DNA of 55,037 nucleotides from Candidatus Kerfeldbacteria bacterium. Lineage in GTDB: Bacteria; Patescibacteriota; Patescibacteriia; UBA9570. The position numbers and the translations under genes were made by a program. The DNA lies in NCBI GenBank assembly GCA_016207285.1, contig JACQPW010000033.1:1-55037 (forward strand), read 5' to 3'. Shown piece by piece: positions 1 to 10,800 of this stretch (position 1 is the stretch's first letter; every line of letters starts with the position of its first letter). Below the pieces are notes generated by a model. The model saw only the letters and a list, made by a program, of their open reading frames with translations, made no database searches and was not told the DNA's origin.

Positions 1-58
1 GGTGTGGGTGCGTGCCTGGCCATTTACTAAATTTTCCACCTATTAATTTATTCACCTT

Positions 59-1570
59 ATGCCTAAGAAAAAAGTAATGAAAACTGATAAAGCCGTTAAA
101 GCCCCTGCTGCCGCTGCGCCGGTGAAAAAAATGCGTCGTAAATTTGAACCACCCCAGCTGTTAAAGGGGATGAAGGATATTCTACCCGAAGAGCAGTCTT
201 ACCGGATGGTCATCTTACGCAAATTGGAAGATATTGCCATTGCCTATGGTTATCAACGCGTTGATACACCTATTTTAGAGCAGGCGTCCTTGTTTCAGCG
301 CTCAATTGGTGAGATGACTGATGTCGTGCAAAAAGAGATGTACACTTTCGAAGATAAATCAGGTGACCAAGTGGCCATGCGACCTGAGTTTACCGCTTCA
401 ATTGCTCGCTCCTACATTGAGCATGGGATGATGAACCGGACTCAGCCGGTGAAACTGTATACCATTGGACCCTTATTTCGTCACGACCGTCCGCAAGCTG
501 GTCGCTATCGCCAATTTTGGCAACTCGATTTAGAGGTGATCGGTGAAGGTCAGCCGATTATTGACGCCGAACTGATTGCCATTGGCTATTTCTTATTTAG
601 AGATTTAGGCTTAGAAGCCACTGTGCATATCAATAGTATTGGTGATGAGCAATGTCGTCCGCAATATATTCAAGTCCTGCAAGAATACTTCAAGGCGCGG
701 CGTAAAAATTTATGTGAAAATTGCAAGTTGCGCTTGAATAAGAGCACCCTACGCCTATTGGATTGCAAAGAACCAGCCTGCCAAGAGATTGCTCAAGATG
801 CTCCGCAAATCGTTGATCATTTATGTGCCCCTTGTCGTGACCACTTTGTGAAAGTGTTAGAGCACTTGGATGAAACTCAGATTCCCTATACCTTAAATGC
901 CAAAATTGTGCGTGGGTTAGACTATTATACCCGCACTGCCTGGGAATTTTTCCCAGTCGCACAAGGTGAGGAGCAAATGCAGAGTCAATCAGCCTTAGCG
1001 GGCGGCGGACGTTACGATACTTTGTTGGAGATGCTGGGTGCTACCCAACCCGTACCAGCCTCTGGCTTTGCCGCTGGCATTGAACGCTTAATCTTGGCCA
1101 TGAAGAACAAGAACATCATGCTACCTAGCTTGTATGTACCCGATGTCTATTTGGCTCAACTGGGTGCTTCGGCGCAAAAACGCTCCATTAGTTTGATGGA
1201 GCAATTGCGTCAAGCTGGTTTCAAGGTGTGGGGTAACTTGGTGAAAGAAAGTTTGTCGGCGCAACTGAAAGTAGCGAACAAATTAGCGGTTCGATTTACC
1301 TTAATCCTTGGCCAGAAAGAATTATTGGATGGCACTATCATTATTCGCGATATGGATAGTGGTTCGCAGGAAATCGTCGATATCAAGAAAATTGAAAAGG
1401 AACTAGCTAAACGGATTGAAAAAGCTCCTGCTTTGTCACCGAATCGATCAGTAGGTGCGTATGATGCCTTAGCTGCTAACCTAGAAGAGCAGCCCAACTT
1501 GGCACCAGAAGTGGTCACTCCAGCAGCCGTTGAGCCATTGCAGACCGAATTACCGATTGGTGATAAGTAA
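59..1570 (+). CDS. hisS: Histidyl-tRNA synthetase (HisRS, class II)
   Basis: Charges tRNA-His with histidine in the cytoplasm. The class II core is clear: motif 2 with LFRHDRPQAGRYRQFWQ near residue 138, the HisRS-specific RGLDYYTR histidine-A loop near 284, and motif 3 GGGRYDTLLE near 315, followed by the C-terminal anticodon-binding fold. An insert at about 219-260 carries four to six cysteines (CENC, CKEPAC, CAPC), which may bind metal. At 503 aa it is longer than the usual ~420: it has a Lys/Ala-rich basic N-terminal tail of about 30 residues and an acidic/Pro-rich C-terminal tail of about 50. No SD precedes the ATG. It is followed after 8 nt by the HIT gene, so probably co-transcribed. 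Confidence 0.96.
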   Translation: MPKKKVMKTDKAVKAPAAAAPVKKMRRKFEPPQLLKGMKDILPEEQSYRMVILRKLEDIAIAYGYQRVDTPILEQASLFQRSIGEMTDVVQKEMYTFEDKSGDQVAMRPEFTASIARSYIEHGMMNRTQPVKLYTIGPLFRHDRPQAGRYRQFWQLDLEVIGEGQPIIDAELIAIGYFLFRDLGLEATVHINSIGDEQCRPQYIQVLQEYFKARRKNLCENCKLRLNKSTLRLLDCKEPACQEIAQDAPQIVDHLCAPCRDHFVKVLEHLDETQIPYTLNAKIVRGLDYYTRTAWEFFPVAQGEEQMQSQSALAGGGRYDTLLEMLGATQPVPASGFAAGIERLILAMKNKNIMLPSLYVPDVYLAQLGASAQKRSISLMEQLRQAGFKVWGNLVKESLSAQLKVANKLAVRFTLILGQKELLDGTIIIRDMDSGSQEIVDIKKIEKELAKRIEKAPALSPNRSVGAYDALAANLEEQPNLAPEVVTPAAVEPLQTELPIGDK

Positions 1571-1578
1571 TCCGCCCC

Positions 1579-1917
1579 ATGGATTGTATTTTTTGCAAAA
1601 TTGCTGCGCATGATATTCCAGCCAAGGTTGTTTTAGAAACTGATCAAGTGATTGTGATCCATGATATTGCACCAAAAGCCAAGGTGCATGTGTTGGCTAT
1701 TCCCAAGCAGCATCTGGTCACTTTTACTGATTTAACTGAAGACAATAAAGCACTCTTGGCGGAGCTCGGTTTGACGATCAAGCAAGCAGTGCAGCAACTG
1801 GGTATTGCAGAATCTGGTTATAAAGTGATCATCAATAACGGTCATGATGGTGGTCAGGCCGTACCGCATTTACATGCGCATGTCTTGGGCGGCGAACGAG
1901 TCAAAGGGATTACTTAG
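1579..1917 (+). CDS. hinT: HIT family hydrolase (HinT-like)
   Basis: Small purine-nucleotide phosphoramidase/hydrolase of the histidine-triad superfamily. The 112-aa protein has the N-terminal CIFCKI motif typical of bacterial HinT and ends with the catalytic triad HLHAHVLGG (residues about 98-106). Length is normal for HinT. It starts 8 nt after hisS and ends 12 nt before the FG-GAP gene, which suggests a three-gene unit. Substrate cannot be told from sequence; a housekeeping role in hydrolysing aminoacyl-AMP-type adducts fits the hisS neighbour but is inference. Confidence 0.93.
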   Translation: MDCIFCKIAAHDIPAKVVLETDQVIVIHDIAPKAKVHVLAIPKQHLVTFTDLTEDNKALLAELGLTIKQAVQQLGIAESGYKVIINNGHDGGQAVPHLHAHVLGGERVKGIT

Positions 1918-1929
1918 CGTTAGAATCAT

Positions 1930-3939
1930 ATGCGTCTGGCTATCATTTCAGTCATCCTCTGTAGTCTGCCAACTCTGGCTTTTGCTCGAACTCTGTTATT
2001 AGAGAACTATCAAAATATTCTGTCGTATTCTACTCAGTATCAGTCATCTTCCCTAGTACTTGGTAGGCATGATGCCTCGGGAGATTTTACCGGTGATGGT
2101 ATCAATGATCTGGTCTACTCGGATCCAAATGACAGTGGTCAAGATAAACGCACTGGTATGGTGCGCCTCTTGCCAGGCAATACTACCATCACAGATCCGA
2201 CTAAAGCGGATACTAGCCTACTGAAGAAAGGTAGTGTGGAAAATGAGCGGCAGGGAGCCAGCCTAAATTATATTGGTGATATCAATGGCGACGGCTTTGA
2301 TGAGATTTTTTCCAGTGGCAAGGTCGGGGATGCCTATCTGTATTTTGGAGCATCAGACCCAACCAATCGCTCTGAAACAGCCCTCACCAGTTTATATGAT
2401 TTCAATTGTTGCTTTGAGGCACTTGGTCCGGCCGATATCAATGGTGACAGTCAAGATGACTTAGTGATCGTTCATAATGATTTTTGGAGAACAGAAACGG
2501 CGGTTTATATTGCCTTTGGCCCCATCGACCCGACCACCGCCTTAACCATTACTGATGTAGCTGATGTGACTATCCCCAATCTGGGCAGGGGTGGTCGTAC
2601 GTATTCTCACAGTGCAACTGGAGACATCAATGGTGATGGATATGATGATTTACTATTAGCTGATGATACCACCTACCCAGACAAAGCTGTCTATCAAATT
2701 GTGTTTGGATCAACCAGCCTGCCAACCACAGTCACAGCATTCGATGCCACGATCGCCTCAAAATATGAACTCACTGACGTGTTGACTGGAGATGTGAACG
2801 GGGATGGCTTAACGGATATACTCTGTCGGCAGGCAAGCAGCAAAGGGTTTTATCTCATATTAGGTTCAGCCGACTTAGCTGGCGAAATCGGTTTAAAAAC
2901 AGCTGCCGTCTCTACCATCCCGTATACATTGGGAGAACCCGCCGAAATTGCCGATCTCAATGCTGATGGTTTAGATGACATCGTCATCGTGAAAGATGAT
3001 TTGGTTGGCTCACATAATCAATACGGTTCAGGGTATATTGTGAATGGGCGTACCGACTGGCCAGCCAGCCTTACTGAACAAGATGCCAGAAGTCAATTTA
3101 TTGGCGGTGGTATGTATGAAGAAATTCCTGTGATATCAGCCGGTGACATTGATGGCGATCAGAAAAATGATTTGATTGTTGGTTCACCATATTATCAGGC
3201 TGGTCAGCCAGCTCGCCTGTATTTACTCACTTCTCGAGATCAGGACAGTGATCAGTTTACTGGTCTATCCGGTGATTGTGATGATACTATCTCCACCATC
3301 AATCCGGATGAACGTGATGATACGGGTGATCAAGTGAATAATGATTGTGATGGTTACACCGATGAAGCTGCGACGTTCTCACCACTCCAAAATGGGAAGA
3401 TCGTGTCAGTTGAATTGTTGCCTTATCAGCAGTTGGTTATCACCTATGCAGATGATTCTAAGCAGAGTATTTTTTTAAGTGAATATAGTAACAAATCGAA
3501 CAAGTATTATAATGCCTTCCATATCCCAGAAACAAAGTTCATCGCTGTCATGAATAATGACTATGGTGACGGTGAAGAATTGTATGTCATGAATGGCTAT
3601 TCAGGAAAAACAGTTGCTCGAGTGGTGGAGCATGTTTCGAACGCATTTCAAACTAACGGTATTCTTCATCTGGATCATACTACTGCGTATGGGCAAGAAC
3701 TGCTGATTGGTGCCAATCATTACGAAGTGGGTGCCGGAGACTATTATTTTCCTACAGAAGTATATCTTTTTTCCGTAGATACAGTTACTGGGCAGATCAT
3801 CTGGCGAGATACTGTGGCTATTGATCAGTTGTACCGTCAAGTAGAGGTCAGGGGTAAAACAATCCAGTTGCTCATTAAGGGAAATACCGTAGCGCAGTTC
3901 AAGATTACCGCAGATCTCACATTAGAACAAACCGAGTAA
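1930..3939 (+). CDS. Secreted FG-GAP repeat protein with MopE-type metal-binding segment
   Basis: Exported 669-aa protein. A signal peptide (MRLAIISVILCSLPTLAFA) is followed by about seven FG-GAP/VCBS-type calcium loops of the form GDxNGDGxxDL (for example near residues 51, 117, 174, 235, 293, 338 and 408), predicting a beta-propeller. At about 438-480 comes a DQDSDQ...GDCDD...INPD...NDCDG segment resembling the MopE putative metal-binding motif. The last ~190 residues form a separate beta-rich domain with no recognisable family. Function is unknown; calcium-stabilised extracellular binding or adhesion is inferred. No membrane anchor or sorting signal was seen. Confidence 0.85.
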   Translation: MRLAIISVILCSLPTLAFARTLLLENYQNILSYSTQYQSSSLVLGRHDASGDFTGDGINDLVYSDPNDSGQDKRTGMVRLLPGNTTITDPTKADTSLLKKGSVENERQGASLNYIGDINGDGFDEIFSSGKVGDAYLYFGASDPTNRSETALTSLYDFNCCFEALGPADINGDSQDDLVIVHNDFWRTETAVYIAFGPIDPTTALTITDVADVTIPNLGRGGRTYSHSATGDINGDGYDDLLLADDTTYPDKAVYQIVFGSTSLPTTVTAFDATIASKYELTDVLTGDVNGDGLTDILCRQASSKGFYLILGSADLAGEIGLKTAAVSTIPYTLGEPAEIADLNADGLDDIVIVKDDLVGSHNQYGSGYIVNGRTDWPASLTEQDARSQFIGGGMYEEIPVISAGDIDGDQKNDLIVGSPYYQAGQPARLYLLTSRDQDSDQFTGLSGDCDDTISTINPDERDDTGDQVNNDCDGYTDEAATFSPLQNGKIVSVELLPYQQLVITYADDSKQSIFLSEYSNKSNKYYNAFHIPETKFIAVMNNDYGDGEELYVMNGYSGKTVARVVEHVSNAFQTNGILHLDHTTAYGQELLIGANHYEVGAGDYYFPTEVYLFSVDTVTGQIIWRDTVAIDQLYRQVEVRGKTIQLLIKGNTVAQFKITADLTLEQTE

Positions 3940-4006
3940 AGAAAGGGTTAGCTCGTGGAGCCAGCAGCGAGTACTGGACTTTTTTCGAAAAGTCAAGTGA
4001 ACCAGA

Positions 4007-4036
4007 TTGACAACCTTGGGAAAGAAGTGGTATAGT
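4007..4036 (+). promoter_or_regulatory. Sigma-70-type promoter of the rpsU operon
   Basis: TTGACA at 4007-4012 and TATAGT at 4031-4036 are separated by 18 bp. Transcription would start near 4043, giving a leader of about 43 nt before rpsU. A 7-bp hairpin with a TTCG tetraloop (3977-3994) lies just upstream and may mark the end of the preceding unit, although it has no T-tract. Confidence 0.8.
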
Positions 4037-4063
4037 CCAAACGCAATTTGTTTATTATTTTTC

Positions 4064-4079
4064 TCACCTGAGGAGGTGA
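4064..4079 (+). promoter_or_regulatory. SD-sequestering hairpin of rpsU
   Basis: TCACCT (4064-4069), loop GAGG, AGGTGA (4074-4079) forms a perfect 6-bp hairpin. It contains most of the strong Shine-Dalgarno AGGAGGTGA (4071-4079), which sits 6 nt before the GTG start of rpsU. Almost every other gene in this window lacks an SD, so this leader stands out. Translational autoregulation by bS21 is inferred. Confidence 0.65.
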
Positions 4080-4085
4080 AATTTT

Positions 4086-4343
4086 GTGCCAGCTATTAGA
4101 GTGCAACGCAACGAAAACGAATCAAACGAAAGCCTAACGCGCCGTTTTGTTCGCAAAGTCCAAGCTAGCGGTAATTTAACCCTAGTGAAAAAGAAACAGC
4201 ATCGTGAACGTCCGGTCAGCAAACGATTGCAGCGTCGCAGCGCCATTCTCCGTTCCAAATCTCGTGATAAACGGGAACACTTACGGAAAATCGGTAAGCT
4301 CGATGAGATCCAAGATCGTTCTAAGCGGAAATTTCGTCGGTAA
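4086..4343 (+). CDS. rpsU: 30S ribosomal protein bS21
   Basis: Small-subunit protein bS21, which sits near the 3' end of 16S rRNA and the anti-SD. The 85-aa product begins PAIRVQRNENESNESLTRRF, matching the conserved bS21 N-terminal region, and continues with a highly basic helical tail (RPVSKRLQRRSAILRSKSR and KRKFRR). The GTG start is set by a perfect SD (4071-4079) 6 nt upstream. It is the first gene of a long operon; yqeY follows after 28 nt, and rpsU-yqeY adjacency is known from several bacteria. Confidence 0.93.
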   Translation: MPAIRVQRNENESNESLTRRFVRKVQASGNLTLVKKKQHRERPVSKRLQRRSAILRSKSRDKREHLRKIGKLDEIQDRSKRKFRR

Positions 4344-4371
4344 AAATAAAGCTAAAAACCAAATATTGCGC

Positions 4372-4815
4372 ATGAGCGTTTTTGCCACCATCCAAACAGA
4401 CATGATTTCCGCCATGAAAAGCAAGGTAGAAATTGAGGTCTCCACGTTGCGTGGTTTAAAAGCGGCTATCCAAAAAGATGCGATCGACAGCAAGGGCTCG
4501 CCAGATGATGATCAGCGAGCTTTTGTTGTGTTGAAACAAGAGGCTAAAAAGCGGCAGGATTCTGTCCAAGCTTATCGGGCGGCTGGTCGGAATGATTTAG
4601 CCGATCAAGAGCAAGCGGAGTGGGAGTTGATTAAGCACTATTTGCCGGCACAGTTATCGGAAGCCGAAGTGAAGATCGTGGTGGATCAAGTGGTGCAGGC
4701 CAATGGGGACAATAAAAATTTTGGTTTGTTAATGAAACAGGTCATGCAACAGTTGGATGGTCAAGCCGATGGAAAGGTCGTATCCACTCTTTTGAAACAA
4801 GCACTGACTGTATGA
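4372..4815 (+). CDS. yqeY: GatB/YqeY domain protein
   Basis: 147-aa YqeY-family protein, the helical domain shared with the tail of GatB in the tRNA amidotransferase. MSVFATIQTDMISAMKSK followed by STLRGLKAAIQ and WELIKHYLPAQLSE are typical, and length is normal (~150 aa). I chose the ATG at 4372 over an in-frame GTG at 4204 because the longer form would overlap rpsU by 140 nt and add residues unlike the family. The stop overlaps the next ATG by 4 nt (ATGA). Exact role is unknown; tRNA-dependent amidation or tRNA binding is inferred from the family. Confidence 0.9.
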   Translation: MSVFATIQTDMISAMKSKVEIEVSTLRGLKAAIQKDAIDSKGSPDDDQRAFVVLKQEAKKRQDSVQAYRAAGRNDLADQEQAEWELIKHYLPAQLSEAEVKIVVDQVVQANGDNKNFGLLMKQVMQQLDGQADGKVVSTLLKQALTV

Positions 4816-7800
4816 ACCGGTATAAACGTGCCTTGCAACTGTTCCTCGTCTCTGCCAGTGGTTGGGTTTTAACTACCCAGGCTGCCTGGGCGCAAGTCAA
4901 TACCAGTTTTGATTTTGTGTTAGGTGATACCTCGCCAATTGATATCATCATTGCGATCATTAATTGGACGTTAGGTATCTTAGCTCTGATCGCTGTAGTC
5001 ATCATTCTCTATGGGGGCTTTGTCTGGATGACCGCTCAAGGTGATGAGGAGAAGCTCACTAAAGCTAAAGCTATTTTACGTAATGCCTTGATCGGTTTGG
5101 TCATTATTTTGGCCTCATGGGGGATCGCCCGCTACATTATCAACTTGTTCCTTGATCTGACTGGGGCAACCAATGATGAATACTCGACACCGTATGAACC
5201 ATACGAATCATCCAGTGGTTCGCCGTTTTACGTTGATCATTCTAATCCAGCTGATGGCGACGAAGACGTTACGTTGTGTCATATTATTGCCGTTACTTTT
5301 TCTTACCCACTCAACGAATCATCCGTCGATTCCAGCAGCTTCACGGTCACGATTCCAGAAGATTCCGTCACTAACCCGGGTGGTGGGTTGGGCAATAGTG
5401 TGAGTTGTACCTCTGATAACCAGTGTTTGTCGGGTGTCTGCAGCGATGCGGGATCCTGTGATGGTGACGCTGTAGCTGGTTCATTTGCCTTTTCCGAAAG
5501 CAGCTATGCAGCGGTGTTTTATCCCAGTACGGATTACTTATCAGACACCACCTACCGGGTAGAATTAAGCACTGCCGTTGAAGGGATTAGCCCAGACACC
5601 GGTGCTGTTTATAATTTGACCTCTGGTGACGCCAAACGTATTTTTACCTTTACCACTGGTAATACCACTGATGATATTCCCCCCAAGGTAGACGTGACAG
5701 ACGTGACACCCTCCCCTGATGACGATGAAGCCGACATCTGTTTAAATCCAACGTTCCAAGTATCGTTTTCAGAGAGTTTGGATCCCGCCTCTCCAGCAGA
5801 CACCAATGTCTGGCTGTATGCGGCTGCCTCGACACCAACCGATAGTCTAGATTTAGGCACCATTCGTTTAACCAGTATTGGCGGTGAGGCTGATGATACG
5901 ATTGCGACCTCACCAGAATTAGAGCTGTCCAGTTACACCGACTATGGGTTAAGCCTGTATAGTGGTGACAGCACCACTGACACCTTTGAAGGGGCTATTT
6001 ATGATACCTGCGGCAATCCATTGAGTGGTGATTTTGATGATGATATGGAAGGTAGCCCGACGGATGATTTTGTCGATCCGGCTTCCAGTGGGTTAGATCA
6101 AGCCTTTTGTAGCTGCACAACGGGCACTGATAGTTGTAATGTCGATATCGGTAGTAGTAGTTGCGACGTAGATGCTGACACCACTTGTACATTAGACGCT
6201 ACCTGCAGTGATACCAGTGACGATTATGTTGGCTTCACATATCAATGGAACTTTACCACTGGTGACGAACCGTACTGTCTGCCTAATGTCGAAGATATTA
6301 CCCAGGAAGATTATTACTATAGTGAAGATGAAGACCCCACCGGAGATACCGGTAGTGAAGATACTGGGATCGTTTTGATTGAGGGGGAGTATCTGTATCC
6401 GTTCTATGATGTCGACTTTAATAACAATATGTCGGCAGCTGGGATGAACTGTTTTGATACCGATTTTACTTCCAGCATGTCCTGTTTTGTGGATAATATT
6501 GGCAGCACTGCCATCACTGTCCGTACCCCGGTAGCCAGCCAGACCGGACGCATTAGTGTTGAAAATGCTGATGGTGCCGATACGTCTGCCGACACAGCCA
6601 TCATCTTGTCGCCCTATGTGCGTAACACTTCCCCGTTAAGTGGGCCGCCCGGGCAGTATGTTACCATTCGCGGTTCCAACTTTATTGATTATGATCCAGA
6701 TGATACGACCAGTGAGCGTGGCCATGTTTATTTTGATGGAGTAGAGGTGGAAGTGATGTGTGATGATGGTTGGGATGATGATCAAATTATCGTCCGAGTG
6801 CCGGATGAGTATGTGGATGGTGACACGCCATTAATTCAGGTGTTGACCGTTGGGCCAGATGAGTCGGCTGATACCAGCGATGATAAATATAGTAACCATG
6901 AAGGGTTCACCGTCACCTCTGGCAACCCTGGGCCAGGGATTTGTGAGCTTGATCCTAGTTGTAGCGATAGTGGTTTAGATGATGTAGCGGTGATTGGTGA
7001 AAACTTTGGCACCTCTGGCACAGCCTATTTAGATCCGCCCGATGCTGACTATGAAGCTTGGCCAGCCTCGCAGTGGGATGTGTATAATTCTACCTATGAT
7101 AGTCAATCGGTTGTCACTGATGGTGCCAGCAGTCCATTCACAGCACCCAATGACTATACGTTGACCTTAGGTAACTCGGAAGGAATCAGTAATGGTCTAG
7201 ATTTTGATATTACCTGTCACGATTCTCCCCAGGTCTTTCAGTACTACCAGTGCGATTTAGAGCAAGATACCTACTATTTACCGAACCCAACTGGTTACAC
7301 GGATAATGCCTGCGTCAACAGCGTCATCTACTTTGGGTTTACCAATGACATGGATGATGCCACGGTCGAAGCCAATGCCACCATCTATCAATGTAATAGT
7401 ACGGCTACACCGTATGACGCCACTACCTGTACTACTTCCGTTGCTGGAACCTATGTGACCGATTACTTGAATGCCGCTTATCTTGGTGGTGACAGTAGTG
7501 ACACCTTAGATGGTACCGATGACATAGATGGTGACGGTGACATTAATGAATACGATGCCTATAGTGGCTACACCTTTTATCCAGACGGGGGTTTGGATGC
7601 TGCCTACTACTATTTGGTGACACTACCAGTAACCATTACCAATAAGGCCGGTGTCCCACTAGGGAGTGAATACAGCTGGTATTTTGCCGTCCGGGATGAT
7701 ACCGCTAATTGTGTGGCTGATTATTTAGCCTTGAATCCGGCTGCGCAACGGGTCAATAGTTATGATAGTTTTGATGCTTGTTTGGATCAGTATGAGTATA

Positions 7801-10800
7801 ACGATACTAGCTATTCGTTACGAGCTCGTCCAGCTACCTCTGATTGTTTGATCTTAAACGATGCCGGTGATTACGACTGGAGTGTGACGCAGCCAGTTGG
7901 TGCGGACATTTTAAGTTTTGGTGTGAACGATGCTACTACTACGGATATTGCTTATGGTACTACAACCACTACCACGACCAATGGTTATAATACCGTTTGT
8001 TTAGAAGGTGACGATGAGACCAATGATGGCTTAGCGACTGTATCAGCCGAGCTACTAGATTCTAGTGACGGTTCTGTGGCGGCTAGTGATGATGCTACCA
8101 TCGAAGTCGACTTTGGTTTCTGTACCCAAGATAGTGATTGTTACACCGAAGATTGTCGTGATACCTATTGTGATGCTACTACTTCGCATTGTGCTCCCGA
8201 TATTATTGCCTTTACCCCTAACAATAGCACTGGTTCTGACGTTGGCCCCAGTGGTTGTGTCACCTTGTCTGGTTGTTATTTTGGTAACGATCAAGATCAA
8301 GAAGGTTCGTGTACGTGTACGCAACTGGAAGTGAATGATTCCGATACGAGCGATAATGAAACCTGTAGTGTGGATGAAGGGGGCTATAATTGTTTGTTGC
8401 AAGATGGCATCCAAACCTGTAGTTTAGATGCCGATTATTGTGCGTTAGGTGAGACTTGTTCCACTGAATCTACCAGCGCCAATTATGATCTCGGTTTCTT
8501 CCGTGGTTGTGATTGTACGATGACCGATGGAACGGATCGCACCTGTCGCGTTGAAGAAGGCTATACCGAGTGTGTCGCTCAAGGTGATACAGAAACGTGT
8601 GATAGCACTGATAGTAGCTTTGTCGATGGTGGTACGGGTAGTGTTAGCTTTACGGATGCAGCTGCCACTGATTATCCGGCTTCTTTCCCATCGGAAGTGA
8701 TTTGTGAAGATATTTGGGATAACGATCAAGTGATCGCGCAGGTACCGGGCTCGGTGGCTGCGGGTGATTATAGTTTAACCTTAAACAGTTACTATAGTTT
8801 GACTGATATCTACGGTAGCGCCGGTGATGATGCTACAGAGTCAGATTGTACGGTGGGCAGTAACGCTACTCCTTGTTTGTGCCGCGCTGACCCAGATACG
8901 GGACGAGAAAGCACCACTACCGATTTATATGGTGAGGGTTTTGATCTTTTGACTACTGACGGTAATCAGGAGGTGACTTTTTCCCCTTCCACTAGCCGGT
9001 TACCGGCTGATGGTTCAGAAATCTGGACGAGTGCCAATTTCATTGATGAAGTCGTGGTACCAGAAGGGGCGGTGTCAGATGACGAAGGCGTGCAGTTGGA
9101 AAATGATACTTTAGCTTTAACCAGTAATGCTTTATCATTTTCAGTCAGTTGTGGCTCTAACTTAGATTGTGCCACTGGGTGTTGCAGTGCTGGTCAGTGC
9201 GCCACCGCTGAAACTTGTAATGCCTGCGAAAATAGTACAGATTGCACCTATGGAAGCTGCCTATCCGAATGCGCCGATGGCATGTGTGAACCCTACATTA
9301 TTGATGTTAGCCCAGAAGCTGGTGCAGTGGGTCAGCCAGTGACTATTCAAGGTTGTCATTTTGGAACGTACTATAATCCGTCCACCTATACAACAGGTAG
9401 TAAAGTGACTGTGGACGGTATTACCGCCGAATTAGCCTGTAGCGAAGTAGATTCTTGGAATAACCTGCAGATTATTGCCACGATGCCGGATGATATTTTT
9501 GTTGATACCTCTGACACCACGGCCGATGTTGTCGTTACTCAAGTGTATACCAGTGGTGGTGCCCAGGTAGCCCAAACCAGCAACACGGCCGTCTTTAGCC
9601 AGGATGAGAGTTGTTCGGAAGTTGATCTACCAGTATTGTGCGATGCTACCCCAGGCTATAGTCCGTTGACGACCAGTTATGATGTGACCCTAGAAGGGGA
9701 GCAGTTTGCGGATGAAGATAGCGGTTACTGCACCTGTAACACCACTTCCTTAGGTGATTGTGAGATTGCAGAGGGTTCCGCCTCTTGCACGGTTTCTGCT
9801 ACCACCACCTATTATGTCAATCCAGATTTCACCTCTGAAACCTGTGCTACGACCACCTCTAATGCCTATAGTGTCTATGATGGTACGCTTGGGTATTGTG
9901 TGTATACCGATCCTGATGGTGCCACCACAGTGTATTTAGATCCAGAGGATCCTACAGAAGTCTGTGCGACCACGACCACATCAGCTGATACCAATGGTTA
10001 TTCGACCTATTCAGCGACCGATGGGTACTGTACGTACACTGATCCTACAGATGCAACACAGACCTGTGTGATAGCCGTAGGCAACGCTAGTTGTAGTGTA
10101 TGTACCATACCGGTTGACAGCAGCACCTGCTCATTAACGGCTAGCGAGACCTGTTATGTGGATGAAGACGCTACATCAACCACCTGTTCTTCCTCTGTGA
10201 GTAACTTCACCAATTTAGATGGTTCGGCTGAATATTTCAATGATGTGACAGCCAGTGTGGACTGGACTCAATATTACGACACTCAATATATTACCGATGT
10301 GCCCGATGGTTCTGAAACCGGTGATGTACTGGTTATTGCCACTACCGATGCTGGCACCCAATGCAGCAGTAATGGTCTGGAATTCCCAGTCACGTGTGAT
10401 AGTTGCAGTGAGTGTGGTAGCACGCGGGATAACTTATTGAACTGTAATTTGGATTACGATCCCAGTTTTGGTAGTTGCACGGCGGACACCGCTGGGTTCT
10501 GTCGGGATGAACCAGATTCCTGTTGTAATCTATCTAGTTGTGCGTATGATGATAGTGATGGTACAGATACCGGCACCTGTGCCGCTCAACCGATTATTCA
10601 GTTTGACGATGAAGATGCCGATGCCTTGAGTGACTACATCGAAAGTGACTACAGTATGGATGCCGGGTTACAAGATACGGATGATGATGACACGATTGAT
10701 TCTGACGAAGTCGGCGTAGATAATGGTAATTATGCCCTGGATGTGATTGATTCAGCGACCTTCCCCACACCTGGTCAAAATCCTGTCTGTTCTAATGCAC

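Noticed and set aside
1..58. Leader of hisS, checked for T-box or promoter
   Set aside because: Only 58 nt are available; no T-box pieces, SD or clear promoter hexamers could be supported.
4204..4371. In-frame upstream extension of yqeY from a GTG
   Set aside because: It overlaps rpsU by 140 nt and adds residues not found in YqeY; the ATG at 4372 gives the family's usual length.
8055..8414. Long open frames antisense to the giant gene (also at 11655-11975 and 13038-13643)
   Set aside because: They are by-products of the biased Asp/Thr/Ser codons of the sense gene; the translated sequences are low-complexity and have no start signals.
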